A DNA stretch of 64,000 nt from Burkholderiaceae bacterium. Its GTDB lineage: Bacteria > Pseudomonadota > Gammaproteobacteria > Burkholderiales > Burkholderiaceae_B. This document shows, one piece after another, positions 39,709 through 49,268 of this stretch. Every line of letters starts with the position of its first letter. Within the stretch, counting starts at the first letter, position 1. The position numbers and the translations under genes are program-made. The notes under the pieces are model-generated. The model was not told the DNA's origin. It was given only the letters and a program-made list of their open reading frames with translations, and made no database searches. The stretch spans positions 84,821-148,820 of the forward strand of contig JAGOAJ010000004.1 of assembly GCA_017983955.1 (NCBI GenBank). The letters are read 5' to 3'.

Positions 39709-42192
39709 CTAGTGCGGTAAATGGCCTGGGAAACCCTGCAAATAGCGCTCACGGAATTCGTCAGGAGGCAGCGGCCGGCTGAAATAATAGCCCTGCATAT
39801 GGTCGCAACCATGGGCGTGCAGAAACTGGGCTTGCTCCAGGGTTTCAACGCCCTCGGCGACTACCGCCAATTCCATCCCATGGGCCAGAGCGACGATGGC
39901 GCGGACTATGGCGGCATCATCAGGGTTGGTCATGACGTCTTTAATAAAAGCACGGTCAATTTTCAGCACATGAATGGGGAACTGTTTAAGGTAGCTTAAG
40001 GACGAATAGCCGGTACCGAAGTCGTCGATAGACAAACTAAGACCCAGCTTATTCAAAGACTCCAGGGCTATCACCGCAGCGCCTGTGTCGCGCATGACAG
40101 TGCTTTCGGTCAGCTCCAGTTCTAGCAAGGTGGGGTCCAGACCCGTAGTCTGCAACACTTGACATATCTGCCCAGGCAGATCAGGTTGCTGGAACTGGCG
40201 CGCCGATAAATTCACTGACATTTGCAAGGGCGGTAAACCCTGGGCCTGCCACTTACCAACCTGGGAGCAGGCTTCATTCAGCACCCACATGCCTATGCTG
40301 GCGATCAGGCCGCTGTGTTCAGCCACGGGTATGAAACGATCTGGCGGCACCAGGCCCAACTTGGGATGTCGCCAGCGCAATAAAGCCTCGACCCCGACCA
40401 CAGCGCCAGTGGTAAAGCTGATTTTAGGTTGATATTCCAGCAGTAGCTCTTGGTTATCTACAGCGTTGTGCAGATACCCTTCAATTTGTAGACGCTCGCG
40501 CAGGCTTTGATCCATGTCTGGCGTATAAAAACAGTAGGTGTCCCGCCCTTCTTCTTTAGCGCTGCCCATGGCCACATTGGCTTTCTGCAACAGACCATCC
40601 TCGGTCTTATCGTCATCCGGGTATACGACCAGGCCTATGCTGGCGCTTAGGAAAACATCCTGGCCACGTATTGCAAAAGGCTTGCGCATAGCATCCAGCA
40701 GACGGTCGGCCATATCGGACGCCTGATCCATCTGATCGACCTTGTTTTGCACAATAATGAATTCATCCCCACCATGGCGTGCCAGAGTGTCGCCCTCTGG
40801 TAATAGCGCGGAAAGGCGCTGCACACAAATACGCAACACCTCGTTACCGTGGCTATGGCCAAAGGTATCATTGATTTTCTTGAAAAAATCCACATCCAGG
40901 AAGTGCACCACCACGCGATCAGAGCTGATCTTGGCTTGGGCCAGGGCTTCATGCAACTTGCTAATAATCAGCGTACGGTTGGGCAGACCGGTAAGTGCAT
41001 CATGGGTCAACTGATCAACCAGAGCGCGCTGCAAGCGCTTACGCTCGGAGATATCCCGTACCACCACCATTGTGGTGGTACGTCCATAGGTAAAAGGAAT
41101 CTCGCCTCGGCTTACTTCTGCTGGAAACCACGCCCCCGACATGCGCTGGCACAGAACTTCAGTGTTGGCCTGCCCAGCTTCTGGATCAGGCACCAGGCGT
41201 CGGCCATCAACTCCTGCGGTATCGGAGCGCTTCAGACCGAACATGGTTTCAGCCATCTGATTCATAGTGCTGATATGGCCACTGTCATCCATTAACAGCA
41301 CCGCATCTGGCGCGAACTCTATCAGGCTTCTGAATTTACTTTCACTAAATGCCAGTGATTGCTGGGAACGTTTCAACTGCTGATAAGGTTCACGCACAGA
41401 GTCTACAAAAATAGCCCAGTACAAAAACAAATAGGCAATAACTTTATAGGCATGCCCTACCAGCTTGTAGGCATCGCCAGCCTGGTCAAAGACCACCACA
41501 ATGACCTCGGTCAGCGCCAGTATCAAAGCGGTCATTAGCAGGTAGCTGACCCTGGGTCTGTCGGTAAACAAAGCCAGTGGCAGCAAGCACAAGGCCGCCA
41601 AAGCATACGTGCCGATAATCAGATATTCCACAGCTAATCTGAAGGCAATCGAGGTCTGATTGGCAGCCAGGCTTAAAGGCAGCTTTTCAGTGTGAAACAG
41701 TATTCCCCAATACACCAACAGCACAACCGCACTGAACAAGCCCAGAATCAGATACCGATTACCAATGCGCTTCCAACCCATTAGCGTACAAAGCGCGTAC
41801 ACCACCATGGCCACAGCCGTGACCAGTCGCGCCGACAACCAAAAGGCCAGGCTTTTTTGTCCAGAACTAGGGGTGACGAAATCGGGCATGCCAGGAAAGG
41901 ACAACATATGTCCTGCATCCAGCCAGGCAGCGGCAAAGAACGCCGAGGTCAGGATTAACACAGCCCAGGAACGGTGCGGCTGATGCCAACCCACGCCAAA
42001 TACCATCATGGCGATGACAACAGCGGACAGCTCCATAAAGCTATGCAAGGGCAGATAAATACTGCGCCAAGCAGGAAAATACTGGGAGCCAGTCAACGCC
42101 AGTAGCATGACGATGGCGCACAATAATACCGTTAGCGCTAACAGGGCGATTAATCCCCTTAGTCTAGCCGGTGGAATGCGCAAACTCATCAT
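39709..42192 (-). CDS. MASE3-like membrane sensor PAS-GGDEF-EAL protein
   Basis: A cyclic-di-GMP enzyme with a membrane sensor. About seven helices occupy residues 1-270 and contain HSFMELSAVVIAMMVFGVGWH and DAGHMLSFPGMPDFVTPSSGQ, which resemble the MASE3 sensor domain. A PAS domain follows (about 290-400), then GGDEF with intact RHGGDEF near 472, and EAL with intact EALLRWRHP near 602 plus SVNLSARQF, ELTES, DDFGTGYS and VAEGVET. The I-site position reads PEGD rather than RxxD, so product inhibition is probably absent, unlike the protein at 24873. The start is ATG 42192 or 42189; an upstream ATG at 42231 is less likely. Confidence 0.9.
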   Translation of the reverse strand: MMSLRIPPARLRGLIALLALTVLLCAIVMLLALTGSQYFPAWRSIYLPLHSFMELSAVVIAMMVFGVGWHQPHRSWAVLILTSAFFAAAWLDAGHMLSFPGMPDFVTPSSGQKSLAFWLSARLVTAVAMVVYALCTLMGWKRIGNRYLILGLFSAVVLLVYWGILFHTEKLPLSLAANQTSIAFRLAVEYLIIGTYALAALCLLPLALFTDRPRVSYLLMTALILALTEVIVVVFDQAGDAYKLVGHAYKVIAYLFLYWAIFVDSVREPYQQLKRSQQSLAFSESKFRSLIEFAPDAVLLMDDSGHISTMNQMAETMFGLKRSDTAGVDGRRLVPDPEAGQANTEVLCQRMSGAWFPAEVSRGEIPFTYGRTTTMVVVRDISERKRLQRALVDQLTHDALTGLPNRTLIISKLHEALAQAKISSDRVVVHFLDVDFFKKINDTFGHSHGNEVLRICVQRLSALLPEGDTLARHGGDEFIIVQNKVDQMDQASDMADRLLDAMRKPFAIRGQDVFLSASIGLVVYPDDDKTEDGLLQKANVAMGSAKEEGRDTYCFYTPDMDQSLRERLQIEGYLHNAVDNQELLLEYQPKISFTTGAVVGVEALLRWRHPKLGLVPPDRFIPVAEHSGLIASIGMWVLNEACSQVGKWQAQGLPPLQMSVNLSARQFQQPDLPGQICQVLQTTGLDPTLLELELTESTVMRDTGAAVIALESLNKLGLSLSIDDFGTGYSSLSYLKQFPIHVLKIDRAFIKDVMTNPDDAAIVRAIVALAHGMELAVVAEGVETLEQAQFLHAHGCDHMQGYYFSRPLPPDEFRERYLQGFPGHLPH

Positions 42193-42319
42193 GGCATGTC
42201 TTTTACGGTATAAGAACAGATAGTGGCACATAATATCCCAGGAAAGCCGCTATCTTTCTGTGGATTACCGTGTTATTTGCCTGCCTTACCGTAATCTAGA
42301 CGTGTTTTTTGTAACTAAT

Positions 42320-43315
42320 TTAAACGTCCCTGGCAACTGGCAAACATTCGCGCCCGTGAGGGTCGCTCAAAGCCAGTAGCGGTCCCAGCGGGACTATGCC
42401 ATTAGGATTAATAGTGTCATGACTGCGGTAATAGTGGTCTTTGACATGCTGCATATTCAACGTGTCCGCTATCCCGGGCCATTGATACAGCTCACGCGTG
42501 TAAGCCCATAGATTGGGATAGTCCACTAGCCGCTTCAGATTGCATTTGAAGTGGCCATGATATACCGCGTCGAAACGTATCAAGGTAGTAAACAAACGCC
42601 AGTCCGCTTCGGTGATTTGAGCGCCCACCAGATAGCGCTGCCCGGACAAGCGAGTTTCCAGCGTATCCAAGGCCTGGAACAACGCGGTTACCTCACGTTC
42701 ATACACAAGCTGATCGGTGGCGAAACCAGCCTTGTAAACCCCATTATTTATGGCGTTATAGACCTGATCATTGATGTCATCAATCTGGGGCAGCAGATTC
42801 GTGGGTGCATAGTCACCCGGCAAGGCCCCTATGCCGTCAAACGCCGAATTAAACATGCGTATGATTTCCGATGACTCGTTGCTGACTATGCAGTTCTGCT
42901 GCAAATCCCACAATATGGGTACAGTTACCCTGCCGCTATAGTTGGGCTGGGTGCGTAAATAGACCTGATACAGATACTGCGCCGCGCCTACTGGATCAGC
43001 CACTACGCCAGGCGCAGGGTCAAACGTCCATCCGTGCTCTGCCATATAGGGGTTGACCACAGACACGCTGATCATGTCCTGCAAACCCTTCAAGGCCCGA
43101 AAAACAAGAGTCCTATGCGCCCACGGGCAGGCTAGCGACACATATAAATGATAGCGGCCAGCCTGTGCCTGGAAACCGCCCTGACCACTAGGACCCGCTT
43201 GCCCGTCTGGCGTTACCCAATGTCGAAATTGTGGGTCGGTACGCACAAAGCTGCCGCCAGTAGCGGACGTGTCATACCACTGATCCACCCATTCACCGTT
43301 AACTAGCAACCCCAT
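42320..43315 (-). CDS. Glutathionyl-hydroquinone reductase (YqjG/Xi-class GST)
   Basis: An Xi-class glutathione transferase that reduces glutathionyl-hydroquinones to hydroquinones. The catalytic cysteine is in YVSLACPWAHRTLVFRALKGL (near residue 65), the N-terminal GEWVDQWYDT matches the family, and VPILWDLQQNCIVSNESSEIIRMFN is the glutathione-binding region. The C-terminal helical part ends with DTLNMQHVKDHYYRSHDTINPNGIVPLGP, broken here only by normal variation. ATG 43315 has AAGGGA upstream, giving 331 aa. Its neighbour wrbA, 72 bases upstream, is also a quinone reductase, so the pair may serve quinone detoxification. Confidence 0.92.
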   Translation of the reverse strand: MGLLVNGEWVDQWYDTSATGGSFVRTDPQFRHWVTPDGQAGPSGQGGFQAQAGRYHLYVSLACPWAHRTLVFRALKGLQDMISVSVVNPYMAEHGWTFDPAPGVVADPVGAAQYLYQVYLRTQPNYSGRVTVPILWDLQQNCIVSNESSEIIRMFNSAFDGIGALPGDYAPTNLLPQIDDINDQVYNAINNGVYKAGFATDQLVYEREVTALFQALDTLETRLSGQRYLVGAQITEADWRLFTTLIRFDAVYHGHFKCNLKRLVDYPNLWAYTRELYQWPGIADTLNMQHVKDHYYRSHDTINPNGIVPLGPLLALSDPHGRECLPVARDV

Positions 43316-43387
43316 GATGTTTCCCTTATAAATGATTGTGCCCTGGCCAGATTGGCTCATCCGACCAGGGCGTCACCAGACCCAACC

Positions 43388-44017
43388 TCACGCGGTCTGG
43401 GCTTCGGTATCCTCTACGGTACTGAAAAGTTTGTTCGCTATTTGAGCAGTATGCATGCCTTGATAGCGGGCACCGGCCAACTCATTTTCGGAAGGCTGAC
43501 GTGAACCGTCGCCATCAGTTAATGTAGTGGCGCCATAAGGCGAGCCGCCGGTAATTTCATCCATGCGCATTTGACCCTGGAAGCTGTATGGCAGGCCCAC
43601 AGTAATCAAACCAAAATGCATAAGATTGGTCAGTATGGAAAACAGCGTTAGTTCCTGGCCGCCGTGCTGGGTAGCTGTCGAGGTAAACGCACCGCCCACC
43701 TTGCCATTCAATGCACCGCGTGCCCACAAACCACCTGCCTGGTCCAGGAAGTTGGCCATTTGCGACGACATGCGTCCAAAGCGCGTACCTGTGCCCACAA
43801 TGATGGCATCGTAGTTTTCCAAATCGCTAACTTTAGCGATGGGTGCAGTCTGGTCCATTTTATAGTGCGAGGCACGGGCAACATCTTCAGGTACCAGCTC
43901 GGGTACGCGCATGATATCGACACTGGCGCCAGCTTCACGCGCGCCATCGGCAACCGCATTAGCCATAGTTTCTATGTGACCGTAGGCCGAGTAATAAAGG
44001 ACAAGTACCTTTGCCAT
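43388..44017 (-). CDS. wrbA: NAD(P)H:quinone oxidoreductase WrbA
   Basis: A flavodoxin-like enzyme that reduces quinones by two electrons using FMN. The FMN phosphate loop is [20 protein letters not shown] (about 7-26). [19 protein letters not shown] and [19 protein letters not shown] are WrbA signatures, and [22 protein letters not shown] is the C-terminal mark. Length is 209 aa. The start is clear, with AGGAG upstream. It is divergent from alkB, and a 180-base region with two inverted repeats lies between them. It is probably cotranscribed with the glutathionyl-hydroquinone reductase gene. Confidence 0.95.
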   Translation of the reverse strand: MAKVLVLYYSAYGHIETMANAVADGAREAGASVDIMRVPELVPEDVARASHYKMDQTAPIAKVSDLENYDAIIVGTGTRFGRMSSQMANFLDQAGGLWARGALNGKVGGAFTSTATQHGGQELTLFSILTNLMHFGLITVGLPYSFQGQMRMDEITGGSPYGATTLTDGDGSRQPSENELAGARYQGMHTAQIANKLFSTVEDTEAQTA

Positions 44018-44119
44018 ATGTGTAGCTCCTGTAGGAAAATAGACAAACGCATCAATAAGTTGGCAGCGTTTGTGACTGGAATGTTTATCATGATAGGTTA
44101 AGAACGATGTGCAGACTAG

Positions 44120-44136
44120 AGTGCCAAAATGACACT
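44120..44136. promoter_or_regulatory. Near-palindrome between divergent wrbA and alkB
   Basis: AGTGCCA-AAA-TGACACT is a 17-bp inverted repeat with one mismatched arm position. A second element, GTTC-N8-GAAC, follows at 44141-44156. They lie in the 180-base divergent promoter region, about 60 bases before the alkB start and 105 from wrbA. Regulator identity is unknown. Confidence 0.35.
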
Positions 44137-44197
44137 CAACGTTCTATTTTTGGAACAATAATCAGCTGATACGATGCGCTAAGCACCGAGATCCATC

Positions 44198-44872
44198 ATG
44201 ACCCTAGATTTATTCGAATCCACCCTGACGGGCACGCGTGAAAGCCTGGGCCAACAAGCCTATGTATTGCGCGGCTTGGCCCTGCCCTATGTGCCCGACT
44301 TGCTGACAGCGCTGGCCGCCATTCAGGACGCGGCGCCTTTTCGCCACATGAGCACACCGGGTGGCTACACCATGTCGGTGGCGCTCACCAACTGCGGCAG
44401 ACTGGGCTGGACCTCGGACCGCCATGGCTATCGCTATACCCGCCAGGACCCGGAATCTGGCCTGGACTGGCCAGCCATGCCTGCGGTGTTTCTAGCCCTG
44501 GCTCAAGACGCGGCCCTGGCGGCTGGATTTACACAGTTCGCGCCCGACGCCTGCCTGGTAAACCGCTATTTACCAGGTACTAAATTGTCACTGCATCAGG
44601 ACAGAAACGAAAAAAGTGACAGCGAGCCTATAGTCTCCGTGTCACTGGGCATACCGGCGATCTTCTTGTTTGGCGGCCACCAGCGCAATGACAAAACCAC
44701 CCGAGTGCCGCTGTTTCACGGCGATGTCGTTGTCTGGGGCGGCGTCGATCGCATGCGTTACCACGGCGTCCTGCCGATTAAAGACGCCGACCACATACTG
44801 ATGGGTGCCCAGCGAATTAACTTCACCTTTCGCACTGCGGGGCTGCCAACCACCGATAACTCTAAAACTTAA
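44198..44872 (+). CDS. alkB: DNA oxidative demethylase AlkB
   Basis: An Fe(II)/2-oxoglutarate dioxygenase that directly reverses N1-methyladenine and N3-methylcytosine. Iron ligands are the His and Asp of SLHQDRNE (near 132) and the His of DRMRYHGVLP (near 188). RINFTFR near the C-terminus supplies the 2-oxoglutarate arginine. TPGGYTMSVALTNCGRLGWTSDRHGYRY is the substrate lid region. Length is 224 aa, like E. coli AlkB. It is followed 54 bases later by an Ada-like gene, giving an alkylation-repair pair. Confidence 0.94.
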   Translation: MTLDLFESTLTGTRESLGQQAYVLRGLALPYVPDLLTALAAIQDAAPFRHMSTPGGYTMSVALTNCGRLGWTSDRHGYRYTRQDPESGLDWPAMPAVFLALAQDAALAAGFTQFAPDACLVNRYLPGTKLSLHQDRNEKSDSEPIVSVSLGIPAIFLFGGHQRNDKTTRVPLFHGDVVVWGGVDRMRYHGVLPIKDADHILMGAQRINFTFRTAGLPTTDNSKT

Positions 44873-44926
44873 CCGCAAGCTTCAGAGTGTTTTGGCCCTG
44901 ATAACCATTTACAGTGCAGCTGTAGT

Positions 44927-45832
44927 ATGACTAAAACGGATGCCATCATGAAACGTTTATCGACCCCCGACGCCGCCCAACCCAGCGTGCTTGCCACCCA
45001 CGCTGCACTGGTGTCAGCTGCCTGCCGCTATATAGAGAATGTAGAACATACGCCTACACTGGACGAGTTGGCGCAACAAGCCAAGATCAGCAGCTATCAT
45101 TTTCATCGTCTGTTCAAAGCCATCACCGGCCTGACCCCCAGGGCCTACGCCGTCGCACATCGCGCCCAGAAAATACGTGGCACGCTTGCAAGCGGCAAAG
45201 CATCCATCACCGATGCCATTTACGATGCGGGCTTTCAATCCAACAGCAGCTTTTACGCCGAAGCCAACCACCGACTGGGCATGCGTCCCAAGGACTACCG
45301 CGCCGGCGGCAAAAATACTGACATCCACTTCGCCATAGGCCAGTGCTCGCTAGGCGCGATACTAGTAGCACTAAGCCCACGCGGCGTCTGCGCCATCCTG
45401 ATAGACGACGACCCAGAGCAACTGGTCCGCAATCTGCAAGACCTGTTTCCTAAAGCCAACCTAATAGGCGCTGATCCCGACTTTGAAGACGTCATCGCCA
45501 ATGTGGTCGGTCTGGTCGAAGCCCCGGCGCTGGGTCTAAACCTGCCACTGGACGTACAAGGCACCGCCTTCCAAGAGCGCGTCTGGCAAGCGCTACGTGA
45601 TATCCCTGCTGGCACAACGGTATCCTATACAGAAATCGCCCAGCGTATAGGCATGCCCAAAGCGGTACGCGCCGTCGCCACCGCCTGCGGCGCCAACCGA
45701 CTGGCCGTGGCTATACCGTGTCATCGCGTGGTGCGCAGCGATGGCAATCTAGCAGGTTACCGCTGGGGCATAGAACGCAAGCAGGCGCTGCTAGAGCGTG
45801 AGGCCAAGGCGGACAAAAGCCCTGATGCGTAA
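44927..45832 (+). CDS. AraC-HTH / O6-methylguanine-DNA methyltransferase (Ada-like, no N-terminal zinc domain)
   Basis: A two-domain repair protein. An AraC helix-turn-helix pair spans about 25-123 (LDELAQQAKISSYHFHRLFKAITGLTP, and a second HTH ending MRPKDYRAGG). An Ogt-type methyltransferase then reaches its catalytic cysteine in AIPCHRVVRSDG near 263. E. coli Ada has a further N-terminal zinc domain of about 75-90 residues whose cysteine takes methyl groups from phosphotriesters and switches the protein into an activator. That domain is missing here (301 aa). Transfer repair should be intact, but the usual damage-sensing switch is absent. It is just downstream of alkB. Confidence 0.9.
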   Translation: MTKTDAIMKRLSTPDAAQPSVLATHAALVSAACRYIENVEHTPTLDELAQQAKISSYHFHRLFKAITGLTPRAYAVAHRAQKIRGTLASGKASITDAIYDAGFQSNSSFYAEANHRLGMRPKDYRAGGKNTDIHFAIGQCSLGAILVALSPRGVCAILIDDDPEQLVRNLQDLFPKANLIGADPDFEDVIANVVGLVEAPALGLNLPLDVQGTAFQERVWQALRDIPAGTTVSYTEIAQRIGMPKAVRAVATACGANRLAVAIPCHRVVRSDGNLAGYRWGIERKQALLEREAKADKSPDA

Positions 45833-45835
45833 ACC

Positions 45836-46912
45836 TCAAGCAGATAGCGGACCAGCCAAGACCTGGCGAAACGACTGAATAGCGCGCTCGATATCTGCAT
45901 CACTGATGTGACGGTGCGTGACACAACGCAGCCGTGTTGCCCCCCACGGCCTGACCAGCAACCCGGCCTCTTTCAAAGCGTTTACCCATAGTGCGCTGGT
46001 TCCCGCTGTCCGCTGAATATCGACCTGAATAATATTGGTTTGTGGGACCGTAGCGCTTAACTGCGGATCCAAGGCGTTGATCGCCGTGCTAAGTAGCTGC
46101 GCACGGGTATGGTCCTGCGCCAGCCTGGCCCCCATATGTTGGGTCGCATACAAGCCTGCCGCCGCCATAATGCCCGCCTGCCGCTGAGTACCGCCCAACA
46201 TGCGACGCAACTTGCGGGCTTTGTTGATGACTACCTGCGATCCGGCCAGCACCGCCCCTACAGGCGCGCTTAAGCCTTTAGACAAGCACAAAGAAACCGT
46301 ATCGGTGTAGCAGGTCAGCTCCCGCACATCCGCATCCAGGGCAACCGCGGCATTAAACAATCGCGCGCCATCCAAATGAACGGCAATACCGCGACTGGCG
46401 GCCATATCGTAGACTGCCTGCATGTGATCCAGCGGCAGTACCGTGCCGCCCGCATTGTTGTGCGAGGTTTCCAATGCCACCAGCGACGTCTTGAGCAAAT
46501 GCCCACCCGTCTGCAAGCTGTTTTCCAGCAGCCCCAGATCCATGGCGCCATCGTGGCCAGCCACACCCTGATAAAACAAACCCGTAAAGCTGGCAGCACC
46601 ACGCTCGGCGGTATACATATGCGCTGTCGATTCCAGCACCACTTGCTCGTTGCGTTGCGTTTGCGCCAGGACCGCCAATAAATTCGCCAGGGTGCAGCTA
46701 GTTACGAACAGACCTGCATCCTTGCCCAATTGGGCGGCGGCGGTTGATTCCAATTCTTGGACACTAGGGTCGCCGTCCAGACCATCGTCACCGATAGGTG
46801 CAATCCGCATGCACTCATACATCTCAATGGTAGGTCGCGTTACGGTGTCGCTACGTAGATCTACAGGCGCTGGTGCCCCTGGTAACTCGGTCGGGCTAAT
46901 GGGTTTAGTCAT
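45836..46912 (-). CDS. ltaE: Low-specificity L-threonine aldolase
   Basis: A PLP enzyme of fold type I that splits L-threonine or L-allo-threonine into glycine and acetaldehyde. The N-terminal DLRSDTVTRPTIEMYECM and GDDGLDGDPSVQELE are family hallmarks. ALETSHNNAGGTVLPL and AVHLDGARLFNAAVAL hold PLP contacts, and the lysine is in VSLCLSKGLSAPVGAVL near 211. Length is 358 aa. It begins 8 bases after the stop of the glutamate/aspartate-type ABC ATPase and appears to be the last gene of that importer operon. Other beta-hydroxy amino acids are possible substrates. Confidence 0.92.
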   Translation of the reverse strand: MTKPISPTELPGAPAPVDLRSDTVTRPTIEMYECMRIAPIGDDGLDGDPSVQELESTAAAQLGKDAGLFVTSCTLANLLAVLAQTQRNEQVVLESTAHMYTAERGAASFTGLFYQGVAGHDGAMDLGLLENSLQTGGHLLKTSLVALETSHNNAGGTVLPLDHMQAVYDMAASRGIAVHLDGARLFNAAVALDADVRELTCYTDTVSLCLSKGLSAPVGAVLAGSQVVINKARKLRRMLGGTQRQAGIMAAAGLYATQHMGARLAQDHTRAQLLSTAINALDPQLSATVPQTNIIQVDIQRTAGTSALWVNALKEAGLLVRPWGATRLRCVTHRHISDADIERAIQSFRQVLAGPLSA

Positions 46913-46920
46913 GTGCGTCC

Positions 46921-47658
46921 TTAGTGCTCAAGGATTTTTGAAAGGAACAACTGAGTACGCTCTGCGCGCAAGGTCACGTCGCCAAAGAACTCATCTTTAG
47001 GGCAATCTTCAACAATCTTGCCTTCATCCATGAAAATCACGCGATCAGCCACCCGCCGCGCAAAACCCATTTCATGCGTCACGACCATCATCGTCATGCC
47101 ATCGCTAGCCAAATCTGTCATGACATCCAAAACTTCCTTGACCATTTCAGGATCCAGTGCCGATGTGGGTTCATCAAACAGCATCACCACCGGGTCCATG
47201 GACAGGGCTCGGGCGATGGCTACGCGTTGCTGCTGCCCACCGGACAAATTCCCCGGAAATTTATCTTTATGCACCGATAGGCCAACACGCTCCAGTAGCG
47301 CCAAGGCACGTTCACGGGCCTCTTCGCGGCTACGCTTAAGCACCTTGATTTGACCCAGGCAAAGGTTTTCGGTCACAGTCAGGTGAGGAAACAATTCAAA
47401 GTGCTGAAATACCATGCCTGCAATAGAACGCAGGCGGGGCAGATTAGTGCGGCTATCGCCAACGGAAATACCATTAACGGTAATTGACCCTTTTTCAAAC
47501 GGTTCCAAGGCATTGACCGTCTTGATCAAGGTCGACTTGCCTGAGCCTGAAGGTCCACAAACAACCACAACTTCGCCCTTGGCTACGTTGGCGGAGCAGT
47601 CATTCAATACCTGAAAGTCGCCATACCATTTGCTGATGTTCTTAATTTCTATCATCAT
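46921..47658 (-). CDS. gltL: Glutamate/aspartate-type ABC transporter ATP-binding protein
   Basis: The cytoplasmic ATPase of a polar amino acid importer. Walker [20 protein letters not shown] is at about 34-52, the signature is [20 protein letters not shown], Walker B is [16 protein letters not shown], and the switch histidine is in [24 protein letters not shown]. Length is 245 aa. Start ATG 47658 or the next codon at 47655 are both possible. It follows gltK and precedes ltaE in the operon. Homology and order match GltL of E. coli. Confidence 0.92.
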   Translation of the reverse strand: MMIEIKNISKWYGDFQVLNDCSANVAKGEVVVVCGPSGSGKSTLIKTVNALEPFEKGSITVNGISVGDSRTNLPRLRSIAGMVFQHFELFPHLTVTENLCLGQIKVLKRSREEARERALALLERVGLSVHKDKFPGNLSGGQQQRVAIARALSMDPVVMLFDEPTSALDPEMVKEVLDVMTDLASDGMTMMVVTHEMGFARRVADRVIFMDEGKIVEDCPKDEFFGDVTLRAERTQLFLSKILEH

Positions 47659-47700
47659 AAAATCCCAATCGGTGTACAGCCCACAACGGCTGCGAGCTAA

Positions 47701-48390
47701 TCAACGCAGAACGGCGATGCGCTTTTCCATGCGCTTAACCAACTGAGAGGCTGTAAAACAAATCACTAGGTAGACCAACGCCACAAACACATACAGCTCG
47801 ACCAGACGTCCATCTCGCTGGCCGATTTTTGATGCGGCGCCTAGAAAGTCCGTCAAGGACAGGACATACACCAAAGACGTATCCTGGAAAAGAATAATGG
47901 TGCGTGTCAGCAGTGGCGGCACCATATTGCGTATGGCTTGCGGCAAGACCACGCTTAGCATGGTCTGACTATTGGTCAGGCCCAGGGCCAGGCTGGCAGA
48001 CACTTGACCACGCGATATCGACTGGATGCCGGCACGCATAATTTCACAGAAATAAGCGGCTTCAAATAGGGTGAAGGTAATCACGGCAGAACGAAAGCCA
48101 CCCAAATGCACGGGGCGTGGTGAACCTATCACCCAGGCACCTATATATGGCATCAGAAAGTAAAACCAGAAAATCACCAACAGCAGCGGTATGGACCGCA
48201 TGGTGTTGACATAGATGCCTGCGGGTATGGACAGCAAGCGTATGGGCGACAAGCGCATCAAGGCCAGCACCGTTCCCAGCAGCAAGCCCATGATGCCGGC
48301 CAGCACAGTCAGGGTCACAGTAAATGTCATGCCTGTCTTGAACAGGTAAGGAATGGCATCCTGGATAACAGCGAAATCAAATGTTGTCAT
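47701..48390 (-). CDS. gltK: Glutamate/aspartate-type ABC transporter permease GltK
   Basis: An inner-membrane permease with about five helices. It opens MTTFDFAVIQDAIPYLFKTGMTFTVTLTVLAGIMG broken by polar residues as in GltK. The EAA loop is RAGIQSISRGQVSASLALGLTNSQTMLSVVLPQAIRNM, and LFQDTSLVYVLSLTDFLGAA follows. ATG 48390 is used because AAGGAAA lies upstream, giving 229 aa. It forms the membrane pair with GltJ, encoded 16 bases upstream. Confidence 0.92.
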   Translation of the reverse strand: MTTFDFAVIQDAIPYLFKTGMTFTVTLTVLAGIMGLLLGTVLALMRLSPIRLLSIPAGIYVNTMRSIPLLLVIFWFYFLMPYIGAWVIGSPRPVHLGGFRSAVITFTLFEAAYFCEIMRAGIQSISRGQVSASLALGLTNSQTMLSVVLPQAIRNMVPPLLTRTIILFQDTSLVYVLSLTDFLGAASKIGQRDGRLVELYVFVALVYLVICFTASQLVKRMEKRIAVLR

Positions 48391-48406
48391 ATCAACTTTC
48401 CTTGGC

Positions 48407-49159
48407 CTAACGGGCGCTCTTGGCGGTGGAGCCAATCAGCCCCGGTATGGCTACCCGATTCTCCAGATAACGCATACCCAGCACCACGATGCCATTGAGG
48501 AACAGATAAATAACAGTGACAGCACTGAATGCTTCAAAAATATGAAAGCTGGCTTCTTGCATGGAGCGTGCCTGGCCTGTCAGTTCCAACAGACCTATGG
48601 TCAGCGCCAACGAGGAATACTTGATCGCGGCCATAAATTCAGACGTCAACGGTGCAATGACGACACGCAAGGCTTCTGGCAGAATAATGTAGCGATATAC
48701 CTGCGGCTGGGTCAGTCCCAGCGCTGTGCCTGCCTGGAATTGACCACGCGGCAATGATTGAATACCAGCGCGCACTTGTTCTGCAACACGGGCCGCACCA
48801 TAGAAGCTTAGGCATAACAGCGCCGGTATAAATTGTCCCCAGGGATAGGCCATTTGCTTAATCGCTGTGCCCATGGCTATAGGCAACACTTCGGGCAAGA
48901 CGAAGTACCACAGAAACATTTGCACCAGCAAAGGGATGTTCCTGAAGATCTCGACATAGACGGTCCCGATCACATTCAAGGGGCGCGACTGGGCGGTACG
49001 GAATACAGCCAGCAACGACCCCAAAAGCAGTGAGATCACCCAGCCCGACAGCGACAAGGCCAATGTCCAGCCCGCGCCAATAAAGATAGTTTCCAGGAAA
49101 GTATGTACCCCATCCGAGGACATCTCCATAAAAACATGCCAATTCCAATCGTATTTCAT
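48407..49159 (-). CDS. gltJ: Glutamate/aspartate-type ABC transporter permease GltJ
   Basis: The second permease subunit of the importer, about five to six helices. The opening MKYDWNWHVFMEMSSDG closely parallels E. coli GltJ (MSIDWNWGIFLQQ), which fixes the start at 49159 and gives 250 aa. VYVEIFRNIPLLVQMFLWYFVLPE, then VRAGIQSLPRGQFQAGTALGLTQPQ (EAA loop), are typical. The ribosome site is weak. It lies 109 bases after the receptor gene gltI. Confidence 0.93.
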   Translation of the reverse strand: MKYDWNWHVFMEMSSDGVHTFLETIFIGAGWTLALSLSGWVISLLLGSLLAVFRTAQSRPLNVIGTVYVEIFRNIPLLVQMFLWYFVLPEVLPIAMGTAIKQMAYPWGQFIPALLCLSFYGAARVAEQVRAGIQSLPRGQFQAGTALGLTQPQVYRYIILPEALRVVIAPLTSEFMAAIKYSSLALTIGLLELTGQARSMQEASFHIFEAFSAVTVIYLFLNGIVVLGMRYLENRVAIPGLIGSTAKSAR

Positions 49160-49268
49160 ACCCGTTGATTTCCAGAGCGACACCACGCTGGCCACGCGCA
49201 GTGGCTAAGGCAGGATGCCTAAGGCCCCCGTCCGGTAAAGACGGGGTAAAAATGTGTTTGCCTTGGGT

